From positions 1-39,863 of the forward strand of contig CADCTF010000151.1 in the NCBI GenBank assembly GCA_902805655.1: 39,863 bases of DNA, written 5' to 3'. Below the pieces are notes generated by a model that was given only the letters and a program-made list of their open reading frames with translations, was not told the origin of the DNA and ran no database searches. The position numbers and the translations under genes were made by a program. Positions 1-7,465 of this stretch are shown one piece after another. The stretch is from an uncultured Acidimicrobiales bacterium (lineage in GTDB: Bacteria > Actinomycetota > Acidimicrobiia > Acidimicrobiales > CADCTF01). The stretch's first letter is position 1; each line of letters opens with the position of its first letter.

Positions 1-1070
1 GCGACGGTGAACGACCACGTCCGGTCGGCGGCCAGCGGATTGCCGGCCACGTCGCTGACGCCGCCGGCTCCGCCCTTGACCACGGCCGTGTAGGTGGCCC
101 CGGCCACCAGGTCGGCCGACGGGTCGAGGGTGGCCACCCGGGTGGTGGCGTTGTAGGTGACCGATGCCGGGACCGGCGAGGTCTCACCCGAGCGGGTCAA
201 GGTGAACGTGGAGCCGGAGAGCGAAGTCGCGGTAATCGCCTCCGAGAAGGTGGCGGTGACGTTGGTCGCCCCAGCCACACCGGTGGCACCGGCCGCCGGG
301 CTGACCGAGGTGACGGTGGGCGGGGTGGTGTCCGTCGGCGGCGGAGGCGTCGACTGGACGAGCGTGGACACGGCCGCAGACCACTTCGCCGCCATCTTCT
401 TCTCGCCGGCCTCATTGGGATGGATGCCGTCGTAGGTGTCGGTGCGAGAGTCGAACCCGGTCCACTGGTCGACGGACAGCACTCGGGACGACGCGGTGTT
501 CTTCTGCGCGGCGAGCGATCCGAGCTGAGCGTTGAGCTGCTGGGTCTCCGCGGTGTGGAAGTTGGAGGGGATGATCTTCGCCAGCGCTATGTGGACGGTG
601 GGATTGCTCCCACGGATGGTGTCGATGATCGAGCTGATCTCCTGCACCGTGCTCTCTACCGTCTGGAGGTGCAGGACGTCATTCGTTCCGATGTGCAGCA
701 GCACGATCTGCGGCTTGGCCGCCGAGGTCCAGCCACCGACCTGGGCCAACACCTCGTCCGCCCGCCCACCCCAATGGCCCTCGTGGTGCTGATCGAAGTC
801 GCTGTACGCCGGCGATCCTTCGTAGACGCCCGTCATGCTGCCCACGAAGTCGGTGGCCTGCCCTGCTCGTTCGAGGTCCTTCCAGAGCCAGTACCGATAG
901 GTCGCACGGCCGCCCTGGCCCTCGGTGATCGAGTCGCCGAGAGGCATGATCAGCACAGGCGGCGCCTCTGCAGCAACGGCCGCCTGCACGGAGCTCGCAA
1001 TGACGGCGGTCGATGCCGCCAACATCACGCACGCGATCACAAAGCCTCTCCGCAGAGATCCGAGAATCAC
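1..1070 (-). CDS. Secreted SGNH/GDSL esterase, CE3-like, with C-terminal Ig-like domain (3' end off the window)
   Basis: Reading frame translated directly from the minus strand; it runs off the left edge, so the C-terminus is missing. A GTG start at 1070 has an AAAGGGA ribosome site 4 nt upstream and begins a signal peptide (residues 1-34, basic then hydrophobic, ending near AVAA). The SGNH blocks are visible: GDSIT with Ser47, Gly102, Asn130 in GTND, and the Asp214/His217 pair in YDGIHPN. The opening MPLGDSITEG and a following YRYWLW...DFVGS resemble carbohydrate esterase family 3 (acetylxylan esterases). A Pro/Thr linker (about 241-250) leads into an Ig-like domain of the Big_5 type (SPAAGATGV..., TATFSEAI). 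Likely an extracellular deacetylase acting on polysaccharide; the substrate is inferred. It is divergent from selO. Family call firm, CE3 assignment moderate. Confidence 0.85.
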   Translation of the reverse strand, partial: MILGSLRRGFVIACVMLAASTAVIASSVQAAVAAEAPPVLIMPLGDSITEGQGGRATYRYWLWKDLERAGQATDFVGSMTGVYEGSPAYSDFDQHHEGHWGGRADEVLAQVGGWTSAAKPQIVLLHIGTNDVLHLQTVESTVQEISSIIDTIRGSNPTVHIALAKIIPSNFHTAETQQLNAQLGSLAAQKNTASSRVLSVDQWTGFDSRTDTYDGIHPNEAGEKKMAAKWSAAVSTLVQSTPPPPTDTTPPTVTSVSPAAGATGVAGATNVTATFSEAITATSLSGSTFTLTRSGETSPVPASVTYNATTRVATLDPSADLVAGATYTAVVKGGAGGVSDVAGNPLAADRTWSFTV

Positions 1071-1232
1071 GATGTCCCTTTCCACAGCGGCAATGTGTAA
1101 CAAGTGCGGAATGGCCGATATCGACCCCCACCCAGCGGCGACTCCAACTGCTTCGCCCCCGTGCACACTCTCAAACGCTCGGACCCGCTGCCAGTCCTCA
1201 CATCTCCGCTACGCGTTGCGCGCCGGCGTCAT

Positions 1233-1244
1233 TAGCCTCGAAGG
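1233..1244 (+). promoter_or_regulatory. Leaderless-type promoter of selO
   Basis: A TAGCCT hexamer (1233-1238) matches the actinobacterial TANNNT -10 box and lies exactly 6 nt before the selO ATG, so transcription would start at or next to the A of the start codon. No normally spaced Shine-Dalgarno sequence is present. No clear -35 was seen. Confidence 0.45.
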
Positions 1245-2729
1245 ATGAGCGTGACGCACCGGCCACTGTTCACCTTCGACAACTCCTATGTGCGGGAGCT
1301 GGAGGGTCTGTACCGGCCGTGGGATCCGGCGCCGGCGCCGGCGCCTGCACCGCTGGTGTTCAATGACGATCTGGCGGCCGAGCTCGCTGTTGACCCCGAG
1401 GCGCTGCGCGCACCGGAAGGCGTCGACATCCTGGTCGGCAACGCGCTCCCCGAGGGCTCCTCGCCCGTCGCCCAGGCCTACTCCGGCCATCAGTTCGGTG
1501 GGTTCTCACCGCGACTCGGCGATGGTCGGGCGCTCCTTCTGGGCGAGGTGCTCGACGTCGAGGGGCATCGCCGGGACCTGCACCTCAAGGGCTCCGGCCG
1601 GACGCCCTTCGCACGTGGGGGTGACGGCAAGGCCGCCGTCGGCCCGATGTTGCGCGAGTACCTGATGGGCGAGGCCATGCACGCCCTCGGCATCCCGACC
1701 ACCCGTGCGTTGGCGGTGGTGGCCACCGGTGACAAGGTCCTCCGCGAGACGGTGCTGCCTGGCGCAGTGCTGGCCCGGGTCGCGGCCAGCCACCTCCGGG
1801 TCGGCACCTTCCAGTACGCCGCGAGCCAAGGCGACCCCACCCTCGTGCGCCGTCTGGCCGACTACGCCATCGCACGCCACTACCCGCACACAGCCGAGGC
1901 GGAGAACCCGTACCTGACGTTCTTCGAAGCCGTCATGGACGCACAGGCGTCGCTCGTCGCCCGATGGGTGCTGGTCGGCTTCATCCACGGCGTCATGAAC
2001 ACGGACAACGTGACGATCTCCGGCGAGACGATCGACTACGGGCCCTGCGCGTTCATGGACGCCTTCGACGCGGCCACCGTCTTCAGCTCGATCGACCACG
2101 GCGGCCGGTACGCGTACGGCAACCAGCCGCCGATCGCGCAGTGGAACCTCGCCCGGTTCGCCGAGACGCTGCTGCCGCTGTTCGACGAGGACCCGGACAC
2201 GTCGGTACGGCTGGCCACCGAGGTGCTGGAGGCGTTCCCCGACCGGTACCACGGGCACTGGGTCGCAGGCATGCGGGCGAAGCTCGGCTTGGCCGATTCC
2301 CCGGCCGGCGACGCTGACCTGATCGACGACCTCGTGGCGCTGCTGCAGGCGGAGCGGGTGGACTACACCTCGTTCTTCCGTGCGCTGGCCTCTTCTCTTC
2401 GAGGCGAAGGAGCGCCGATCGGATCGCTCTTCTCCGTCCCCGAGGCCTTGGAAGCTTGGGCGGGGCGATGGCGCGCCGAGCTCGCGAGCCAGCCTCGGAA
2501 CCTAGCGGAGACCGCCGCCGCCATGGACCGCGTCAACCCGGTGTACATCCCGCGCAACCACCTGGTGGAGGAAGCCCTGACGGCGGCGACGGACGGCGAC
2601 CTCGATCCGTTCCACCGGCTGCTCGACGCCGTCGTCCGTCCGTTCGACGAGCGGCCCGGGCTGGAGACGTACGCCACGCCGGCACCAGCCGCCTTCTGCG
2701 ACGGCTACCAGACCTTCTGCGGCACCTGA
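1245..2729 (+). CDS. selO: Protein adenylyltransferase SelO (YdiU/UPF0061 family)
   Basis: A 494-aa protein of normal SelO length. SelO has a protein-kinase fold that binds ATP in flipped orientation and transfers AMP to Ser/Thr/Tyr of target proteins; bacterial members are linked to redox stress. The expected residues are present: Lys115 (HLKGSG) and Glu138, 23 residues apart as in characterised SelO, the metal-binding Asp254-Asn255 in MNTDN, and Asp264 in [22 protein letters not shown] (about 79-96) is a family signature. The C-terminus ends TFCGT, with Cys in the place of the eukaryotic selenocysteine region. A run of Pro-Ala repeats at residues 28-36 is coded by tandem GGCGCC units and is probably a local expansion. 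The ATG at 1245 is supported by a -10 box 6 nt upstream. The gene ends 15 bp from a convergent neighbour. Confidence 0.96.
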   Translation: MSVTHRPLFTFDNSYVRELEGLYRPWDPAPAPAPAPLVFNDDLAAELAVDPEALRAPEGVDILVGNALPEGSSPVAQAYSGHQFGGFSPRLGDGRALLLGEVLDVEGHRRDLHLKGSGRTPFARGGDGKAAVGPMLREYLMGEAMHALGIPTTRALAVVATGDKVLRETVLPGAVLARVAASHLRVGTFQYAASQGDPTLVRRLADYAIARHYPHTAEAENPYLTFFEAVMDAQASLVARWVLVGFIHGVMNTDNVTISGETIDYGPCAFMDAFDAATVFSSIDHGGRYAYGNQPPIAQWNLARFAETLLPLFDEDPDTSVRLATEVLEAFPDRYHGHWVAGMRAKLGLADSPAGDADLIDDLVALLQAERVDYTSFFRALASSLRGEGAPIGSLFSVPEALEAWAGRWRAELASQPRNLAETAAAMDRVNPVYIPRNHLVEEALTAATDGDLDPFHRLLDAVVRPFDERPGLETYATPAPAAFCDGYQTFCGT

Positions 2730-2744
2730 CCCGAGGCCGAACGG

Positions 2745-3737
2745 CTACTGCTCCTCCCGCCGGTGGCCAAGCGTCAGCTCGGACAGCGCGGTGAGGTCGA
2801 TGTGGTCGGCGGAGGTGGCGGCGACCTTGCAGCGGGTGACCGCCCGCAGGGTCGACGTGCGCGTGCCGCCCTCGAGTCGCGCACGCTCGCCGAGCACGGC
2901 GCCGGGGCCCACCTCGGCGACCTGCTGGCCGTCCACCTCCACGACGAGCACGCCGTCGAGGAGCACGAAGAGCTCGTCGCCTGTCGCGCCCTGTTCCACG
3001 AGCACATCGCCGGGCCGCACGGAGACGACCTCCGGCTTCGGGCCCTTCTGCATGATCGCAACCGACAGCTCGCGCTCGAGCGCCGTCTCTGCCACCGTGA
3101 CGAGGGCAGGTGAGTCCTCGTCACCCCATGGCGTGTGGAGGCCGAACGCCGAGTGGTACCACTCGCGGAAGTCGATGGTGCCCGTCTTCGCCACGAGACG
3201 GCCGGTGCTGTCGTAGATCCAGTGCCTGGGGAAGGGGCTCGCACCTACCACCTCGTACTCCGATGACCCGTCGGCATGGAGCGTGAGGGCCAACGTGGTC
3301 CAAGCGGTCGGAGCCGCGAACTGGACGAACGGCGGGCGCTTCACCGTCCGGGGCGCAGGGACGCCGGTGCGCCCCCCGCTGGTCTGCACGAATCGCACGG
3401 AGGTCGCAGAGACGACCGGCTCGGGCCGCAGGTCAGGGAAGGCAACCGCAGGGAACGCGGCCGAACGAGAGCCGAGCTGCAGCACGGTGGAGGCGATGTG
3501 GCCGCGACCGGTCTGCCCGCGATCGACGATCCGCCCGTCCTCCACCTCGATCCACGCCCGCAGCTCGTTGGCGAACCGGAACGCGCCCGCCTCGGCCAGG
3601 GCCGCGAGGTCGTCGATCGAGTCGGGCGGGGGCGCGTCGTGGTGCATGACCCCCAGATCCAACGGCAGCTTCGGCAGCCCGCCGATCGCCTCCGACGGGA
3701 TCCACGAGACCGAGATGGCGGACGATTCGATTCGCAC
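2745..3737 (-). CDS. Protein with C-terminal cyclic-nucleotide-binding (CAP_ED) domain, no DNA-binding domain
   Basis: The open frame extends to 3848, but a GTG at 3737 preceded by GGAAGGAAG four bases upstream is the better start, giving 330 aa. The last 90 or so residues form a cNMP-binding beta-roll: PGDVLVEQGATGDELFVLLDG, then a phosphate-binding-cassette-like PGAVLGERARLEGGTRTSTL with the typical Gly-Glu and Arg-Thr. There is no helix-turn-helix after it, so this is not a CRP-type regulator. The first 240 residues are of unknown fold. They contain EWYHSAFGLHTPWGDEDSP and match no family I recognise. The family function is unknown; cAMP sensing is an inference from the domain. Divergent from the Sth-like gene, with a 133-bp shared upstream region. 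Confidence 0.8.
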   Translation of the reverse strand: MRIESSAISVSWIPSEAIGGLPKLPLDLGVMHHDAPPPDSIDDLAALAEAGAFRFANELRAWIEVEDGRIVDRGQTGRGHIASTVLQLGSRSAAFPAVAFPDLRPEPVVSATSVRFVQTSGGRTGVPAPRTVKRPPFVQFAAPTAWTTLALTLHADGSSEYEVVGASPFPRHWIYDSTGRLVAKTGTIDFREWYHSAFGLHTPWGDEDSPALVTVAETALERELSVAIMQKGPKPEVVSVRPGDVLVEQGATGDELFVLLDGVLVVEVDGQQVAEVGPGAVLGERARLEGGTRTSTLRAVTRCKVAATSADHIDLTALSELTLGHRREEQ

Positions 3738-3870
3738 TGGGCTTCCTTCCGTCCGGACGACTTCGCCTGGGTGGAGCTTCGAGTGATTATGCACCGGCGA
3801 GCTCCAGCACGAGACCGCTGCCCAGTACAGTCCGGCTGACTCGGCCACCTCGAGCTGCCGGAGGTGTCAC

Positions 3871-5301
3871 ATGGACAACTCGCACTACGACCTCGTCGTC
3901 ATCGGCTCCGGGCCGGCCGGGGAGAAGGGCGCCGCGCAGGCCGCCTACCACGGCCGGCGGGTGGCCCTCGTCGAGCGGTCCGCGGGCTTCGGCGGGGCGG
4001 CCGTAGCCACCGGAGGCCTGCCCAGCAAGGCTTTGCGCGAGACGGCGCTCTACGTCAGCGGCACCCGCAAGCGGGAGGTCTACGGTGTCAGCCTGCAGCT
4101 CGACCGCGACGCGGTGTTCGAGCGGTTGCACCAGCGGGTCGCCGAGATCAGCACGGTGATGAGCGACGCCGTCCGTCGGAACATCGACCGGCACAACATC
4201 GACCTCGTCAGGGGCGAGGCGCGCCTGGCACCGGGCGGCGCCGTCCACGTCGTGTCGCCGTCGGGTGGCGGGCGCGAGCTGTCAGCCGACGTGATCCTGG
4301 TCGCGACGGGATCGCACCCGTTGCGGCCGGCGGAGATCCCGTTCGACGGCGAGGTGGTCATCGACTCCGACGAGCTGCTGCGGCTCGACCGGGCCTTCGA
4401 CAGCATCGTCATCGTCGGCGCTGGAGCCATCGGCTGCGAGTACGCGTCCATCTTCGCGGCGGTCGGGATCGACGTGCACTTGGTGGACCGCTCCGACCGT
4501 CTCCTGCCCCTGCTCGACGCCGAGATGTCGGCCCTGCTCGAGTCTTCGCTGCGTCGTTCCGGGGTCCACCTGCGGCTCGGGGTCGCAGTGGCCGAGGTGC
4601 AGCGACTCGGAGGTGGGGTGGCGGTGCGGCTCGAAGGCGGCGAGACGCTCCAAGCCGACCGGTTGCTGTTCGCAGCAGGTCGCGTCGGCAACACCGAAGG
4701 CCTTGGGCTCGAGGCGGCCGGCGTCGAGCTGGACGACCGCGGTCGAATCGTCGTCGACCAGCACTACCGCACCACTGCACCGACCGTCTTCGCCGCGGGG
4801 GACGTGATCGGGCCGCCTGCGCTGGCCTCGGCTTCCATGGAGCAGGCGCGAGTGGCCATGTGCCACGCGTTCGGCATCCCGCTGAAGCAGGTGGTGGACT
4901 CGCTGCTCCCCGTCGGCATCTACACCATCCCTGAGGTGGCGGCGGTCGGGATCACCGAAGAGGCCGCCCGGGCGTCAGGGCTGGACTTCGAGGTGGGTCG
5001 CGGGTGGTTCGACCGGAACGCCCGCGCCGCGGTCGCCGGTGACACCGAGGGGCTCGTCAAGCTGGTCTGCGAGCGCGACACCGGTCGTCTGCTCGGCGTG
5101 CACATCCTCGGGGAGGACGCGGCCGAGCTCGTGCATCAGGGGCAGTCCGTCATCCGGCACGGCGGCAGCATCGAGGACTTCATCCACACCACGTACAACG
5201 CGCCGACCCGCAGCGATGCGTACAAGTACGCCGCGTACGACGCCCTCACCCACATGGAGGTGCGGGCCGCCTTCGGTGACCGAGCTTCACCGGCGCCCTG
5301 A
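3871..5301 (+). CDS. Sth-like FAD/NAD(P) flavoprotein (soluble transhydrogenase family) lacking the conserved cysteine
   Basis: A 476-aa pyridine-nucleotide-disulfide oxidoreductase fold. FAD motif GSGPAG at 12-17, second dinucleotide motif GAGAIG near 182-187, AAGDVIGPP for the FAD ribityl contact, and a C-terminal dimerisation domain ending HTTYNAPTRSDAYKYAA. That ending resembles soluble transhydrogenase (HxxxNxPTxxEAYK) and not the HAHPT of lipoamide dehydrogenase. The N-terminal segment GGAAVATGGLPSKALRE aligns with GGxCVxTGTIPSKxLRE of mycobacterial SthA, but the single conserved Cys is Ala44 and the following Thr is Gly49. Sth interconverts NADH and NADPH in the cytoplasm; whether this variant does is uncertain. 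Good ribosome site (GGAGGTG, 4 nt before ATG). A possible -10 (TACAGT) lies at 3826-3831. A DUF2188 gene follows 18 bp downstream, probably in the same transcript. Confidence 0.85.
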   Translation: MDNSHYDLVVIGSGPAGEKGAAQAAYHGRRVALVERSAGFGGAAVATGGLPSKALRETALYVSGTRKREVYGVSLQLDRDAVFERLHQRVAEISTVMSDAVRRNIDRHNIDLVRGEARLAPGGAVHVVSPSGGGRELSADVILVATGSHPLRPAEIPFDGEVVIDSDELLRLDRAFDSIVIVGAGAIGCEYASIFAAVGIDVHLVDRSDRLLPLLDAEMSALLESSLRRSGVHLRLGVAVAEVQRLGGGVAVRLEGGETLQADRLLFAAGRVGNTEGLGLEAAGVELDDRGRIVVDQHYRTTAPTVFAAGDVIGPPALASASMEQARVAMCHAFGIPLKQVVDSLLPVGIYTIPEVAAVGITEEAARASGLDFEVGRGWFDRNARAAVAGDTEGLVKLVCERDTGRLLGVHILGEDAAELVHQGQSVIRHGGSIEDFIHTTYNAPTRSDAYKYAAYDALTHMEVRAAFGDRASPAP

Positions 5302-5319
5302 ACGGGTACGTGCCGCCGC

Positions 5320-5559
5320 ATGGCCAACGCACGCACCGTGTTCCACGTCACTCCCTACGTCAACAGCTGGAAGGTCAAGACCGAGGGCGCCGGGCCCTAC
5401 GAGTTCGAAGCCGTGATGGACACGAAGGAGGAAGCCGAGCGGGTGGCACGGGAGCACGCCCGGGCGCAGGTGCCCAGCCAGGTGATCGTCCACAACCGGG
5501 ACGGGCAGATCTCCGACGAGTCCACGTACGGCGACGACCCGAGGTCCACTCCGGGCTGA
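5320..5559 (+). CDS. Small DUF2188 protein
   Basis: A 79-aa soluble protein. The pattern VTPYVNSWKVKTEGA, then DTKEEAERVAREHAR, then SQVIVHNRDGQISDESTYG is that of DUF2188, a small alpha/beta fold of unknown function often found beside stress or redox genes. It starts 18 bp after the Sth-like gene with no strong ribosome site of its own, so co-transcription and coupled translation are likely. It ends 15 bp before a convergent gene. Confidence 0.8.
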   Translation: MANARTVFHVTPYVNSWKVKTEGAGPYEFEAVMDTKEEAERVAREHARAQVPSQVIVHNRDGQISDESTYGDDPRSTPG

Positions 5560-5574
5560 GCTCGGGGGAGGGCG

Positions 5575-6204
5575 TCAGTCGTCACCCAGGAGCCGGTCGA
5601 GCAGCCCCCTGCCCCTGGCGTCCGGCCGGTCGGCCGGCGGGGGCGGGACCGACGCCGGCGGGGCGGTGACGGCATCGTCGACCACCGGGGCCGGAGGCGC
5701 CGGGGGATCGACCGGTGACGCTGGTTCCTCGGCCACGGGAGCCGGCGCCACCGGAGGAGCGGCGGGTGGAGGTGCGGCGGTGACCGGCGTCTGAGGCGGT
5801 GCCGTCGACGGCACCGAAGGCAGCGGCGCCGACGATGGTGTCGACGCGGCCGGTGTCCGCGCAGGAGCGGATGTGGGCGGAGGAGCCGTCGAAGCGGGTG
5901 GGGGCGGAGGAGCCGTCGACGTCGGGGGAGGCACGGGCTGCAGCTGGACCGGCGGCAGGCTGGAGATGGTGCCCGGCAGCACCGGGCTACCCCGCAGGGT
6001 CGTCGAGGTCGACGGCGGAGCGGCCGCTTCCCGGCTCAGCACGCTGCCGGCGACATCCGGCTCCGGTTGCTCCGCTCCGCGGAGCACGGCGAACACCGTC
6101 ACAGCGGTGCAGACCACCGAGAAGGCGATCAGCAGCGTCCGCTCCCTGTCCCGTGGCATCCCTCGGTTGTCGCCGCGGACGAGTCCGGACAAACGACGCA
6201 GCAT
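5575..6204 (-). CDS. Membrane-anchored proline-rich protein
   Basis: 209 aa from the ATG at 6204, seven bases after the stop of the CHRD gene; a later ATG at 6159 is an alternative. After a short basic cytoplasmic stretch (MLRRLSG...RDRER) there is one membrane segment (LLIAFSVVCTAVTVFAVL), then about 150 residues very rich in Pro, Ala, Ser, Thr and Val, with tandem STAPPPP-like units. The C-terminus returns to a charged segment (RGRGLLDRLLGDD). Low-complexity Pro/Thr regions of this kind usually span or decorate the cell wall. Position directly behind a CHRD surface protein suggests one transcript and a shared envelope role. No enzymatic domain is visible. A similar open frame exists on the other strand, but the membrane segment and gene order favour this one. 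Confidence 0.6.
   Translation of the reverse strand: MLRRLSGLVRGDNRGMPRDRERTLLIAFSVVCTAVTVFAVLRGAEQPEPDVAGSVLSREAAAPPSTSTTLRGSPVLPGTISSLPPVQLQPVPPPTSTAPPPPPASTAPPPTSAPARTPAASTPSSAPLPSVPSTAPPQTPVTAAPPPAAPPVAPAPVAEEPASPVDPPAPPAPVVDDAVTAPPASVPPPPADRPDARGRGLLDRLLGDD
5875..5919. repeat. 27-bp tandem repeat coding Pro/Thr-rich segment
   Basis: An 18-bp unit starting GGGCGGAGGAGC occurs at 5875-5892 and again at 5902-5919, a 27-bp period inside the proline-rich gene. It encodes repeated STAPPP units. Length change by slippage is plausible here. Confidence 0.6.
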
Positions 6205-6211
6205 CGTCGAG

Positions 6212-7246
6212 CTATGCCTCGACGGCGGCGCTGGCCCGGCGACGGCGAACCGCCACCAGTGCAGGGACCCCGGCGGCGCCGACGGCAACCGCCACACCAG
6301 CAGCGACGAAGAGCATCGGAACCTCCGCTCCGCCGGCCGCCTGGCCACCGGACCCGGCGTTGACGCCACGAGGCATCACGACCGATGCTCCGCCGGTCTC
6401 CAGCGGTTCGGGCGCGGGCGGCGACGTGGGCGCGGTCGTGGGCGTGGTGGTGGGAGCGGCGGCCTGCATGCTGAAGGCCAGCTGGCCTCTGAGCTCTCCA
6501 CCGGGGTTGGCCGGCGTGTGGATGTTGAAGTAGAAGCCGGCCGGGTTCGTCGCGATCTCGGTGCCCAGCTCAGCGCTGACCGTGACGCACTGCTCGCCGG
6601 AGAGCCGGCCGGCGTCGAACGGCACCACGACGGGGCCGTTGGTGCCACGTTCGCCCCGGTGGATGTGCATGCCGGTGGCCGTCGAGATGGTGGTGTCGAC
6701 CTCGGCGCAGATCTGCGTGGGCGACGGGAACACCAGGATCACGTCGCCCGTCGACGCGGTTGCAACGGGAGGCACCTCCTGCGCACCCGAGAGGGGAACC
6801 CAGAGGACCCCGGTGCCGAGCTGGCCCCTGACGGCGCCGTTCGGGTAGGTGGTGGTGTGCACGTTGACGTAGAAGCCTGTCGGGTTGTTCTGGATCTCCC
6901 ACGCGAGCTGCGGCGTCGACTGCGTGCAGGCGGGGTCGGGCGAGTTCAGCTTCGTGACATCGAGGTTCACGACGATGGGGCCGACGACCCCGGCTTCGCC
7001 TCGGTGGATGTGCATGCCGGTGGGCGAGGTGACCTGGGCGGCCACGTTGTAACAGACCTCACCGCTCGCAGTGTCCAGCGACACGGCTGCGTCACCGGTC
7101 AGGGCCGGGTCGGACGGCGGCACTTCCTTGGCACCGGAGAGGTCAGCGCCCAGAAAGCTGGTCACCTCGGCTGACGCCGCCGGTGCCCACGCCAGCGCAG
7201 CGGCAGCCGATACAGCCAAAAGCGCGAAAAAGCGGACAGAACGCAC
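6212..7246 (-). CDS. Surface protein with two CHRD domains and a C-terminal membrane anchor
   Basis: 344 aa. A GTG start at 7246 has GGGGAG seven nt upstream. The signal peptide (about 1-26) ends at ASA-E. Two CHRD domains follow (about 28-145 and 148-262). Each opens with LSGAKEVPP or LSGAQEVPP, contains GMHIHRGE, and ends with NVHTTTYPNGAVRGQL or NIHTPANPGGELRGQL. CHRD domains occur in chordin and in many bacterial secreted proteins; their bacterial function is not established. A Pro/Thr linker leads to a hydrophobic segment (VPMLFVAAGVAVAVGAAGV) and a basic RRRR tail, like a membrane-retained cell-wall protein without an LPXTG motif. The proline-rich gene follows at seven bases. Divergent from the AGPS-type oxidase. 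Confidence 0.9.
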   Translation of the reverse strand: MRSVRFFALLAVSAAAALAWAPAASAEVTSFLGADLSGAKEVPPSDPALTGDAAVSLDTASGEVCYNVAAQVTSPTGMHIHRGEAGVVGPIVVNLDVTKLNSPDPACTQSTPQLAWEIQNNPTGFYVNVHTTTYPNGAVRGQLGTGVLWVPLSGAQEVPPVATASTGDVILVFPSPTQICAEVDTTISTATGMHIHRGERGTNGPVVVPFDAGRLSGEQCVTVSAELGTEIATNPAGFYFNIHTPANPGGELRGQLAFSMQAAAPTTTPTTAPTSPPAPEPLETGGASVVMPRGVNAGSGGQAAGGAEVPMLFVAAGVAVAVGAAGVPALVAVRRRRASAAVEA

Positions 7247-7344
7247 GATGTCTCCCCTTCAAGGGCCAGGCTATCGGCCCAGCCGTCACTTCAGCGGCCC
7301 ATCGGACGCTCGTCAGCAGGGGCACCTTACGCAAACCTCGTCCT

Positions 7345-7394
7345 TCCGAAACAACCGTTCGGATTGCGAAAGCAGGTCGGACACGCGACATGTC
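7345..7394. promoter_or_regulatory. Inverted repeats in the CHRD/AGPS divergent promoter region
   Basis: Two dyads lie in the 219-bp divergent spacer: TCCGAA-N7-TTCGGA at 7345-7363, and the perfect 8-bp palindrome GACATGTC at 7387-7394, which lies within GGACA-N7-TGTCC (7379-7395). They are operator-like; the binding regulator is unknown and none is encoded next to them. Confidence 0.3.
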
Positions 7395-7465
7395 CCTTTT
7401 CGGCAGAGCTCGATCGCCCCGTCCTGACAGGATTCGGGTGCTTCTTACACACAACCGGAGGCGCT

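Noticed and set aside
679-1131. 150-aa minus frame over the SGNH esterase start
   Set aside because: The frame that shows GDS, GTND and D-x-x-H motifs with a signal peptide is a different one; this frame is Arg/Gly-rich and motif-free.
1329-1346. Tandem GGCGCC units inside selO
   Set aside because: They code for a Pro-Ala run in the protein's N-terminus and look like simple slippage, not a regulatory element.
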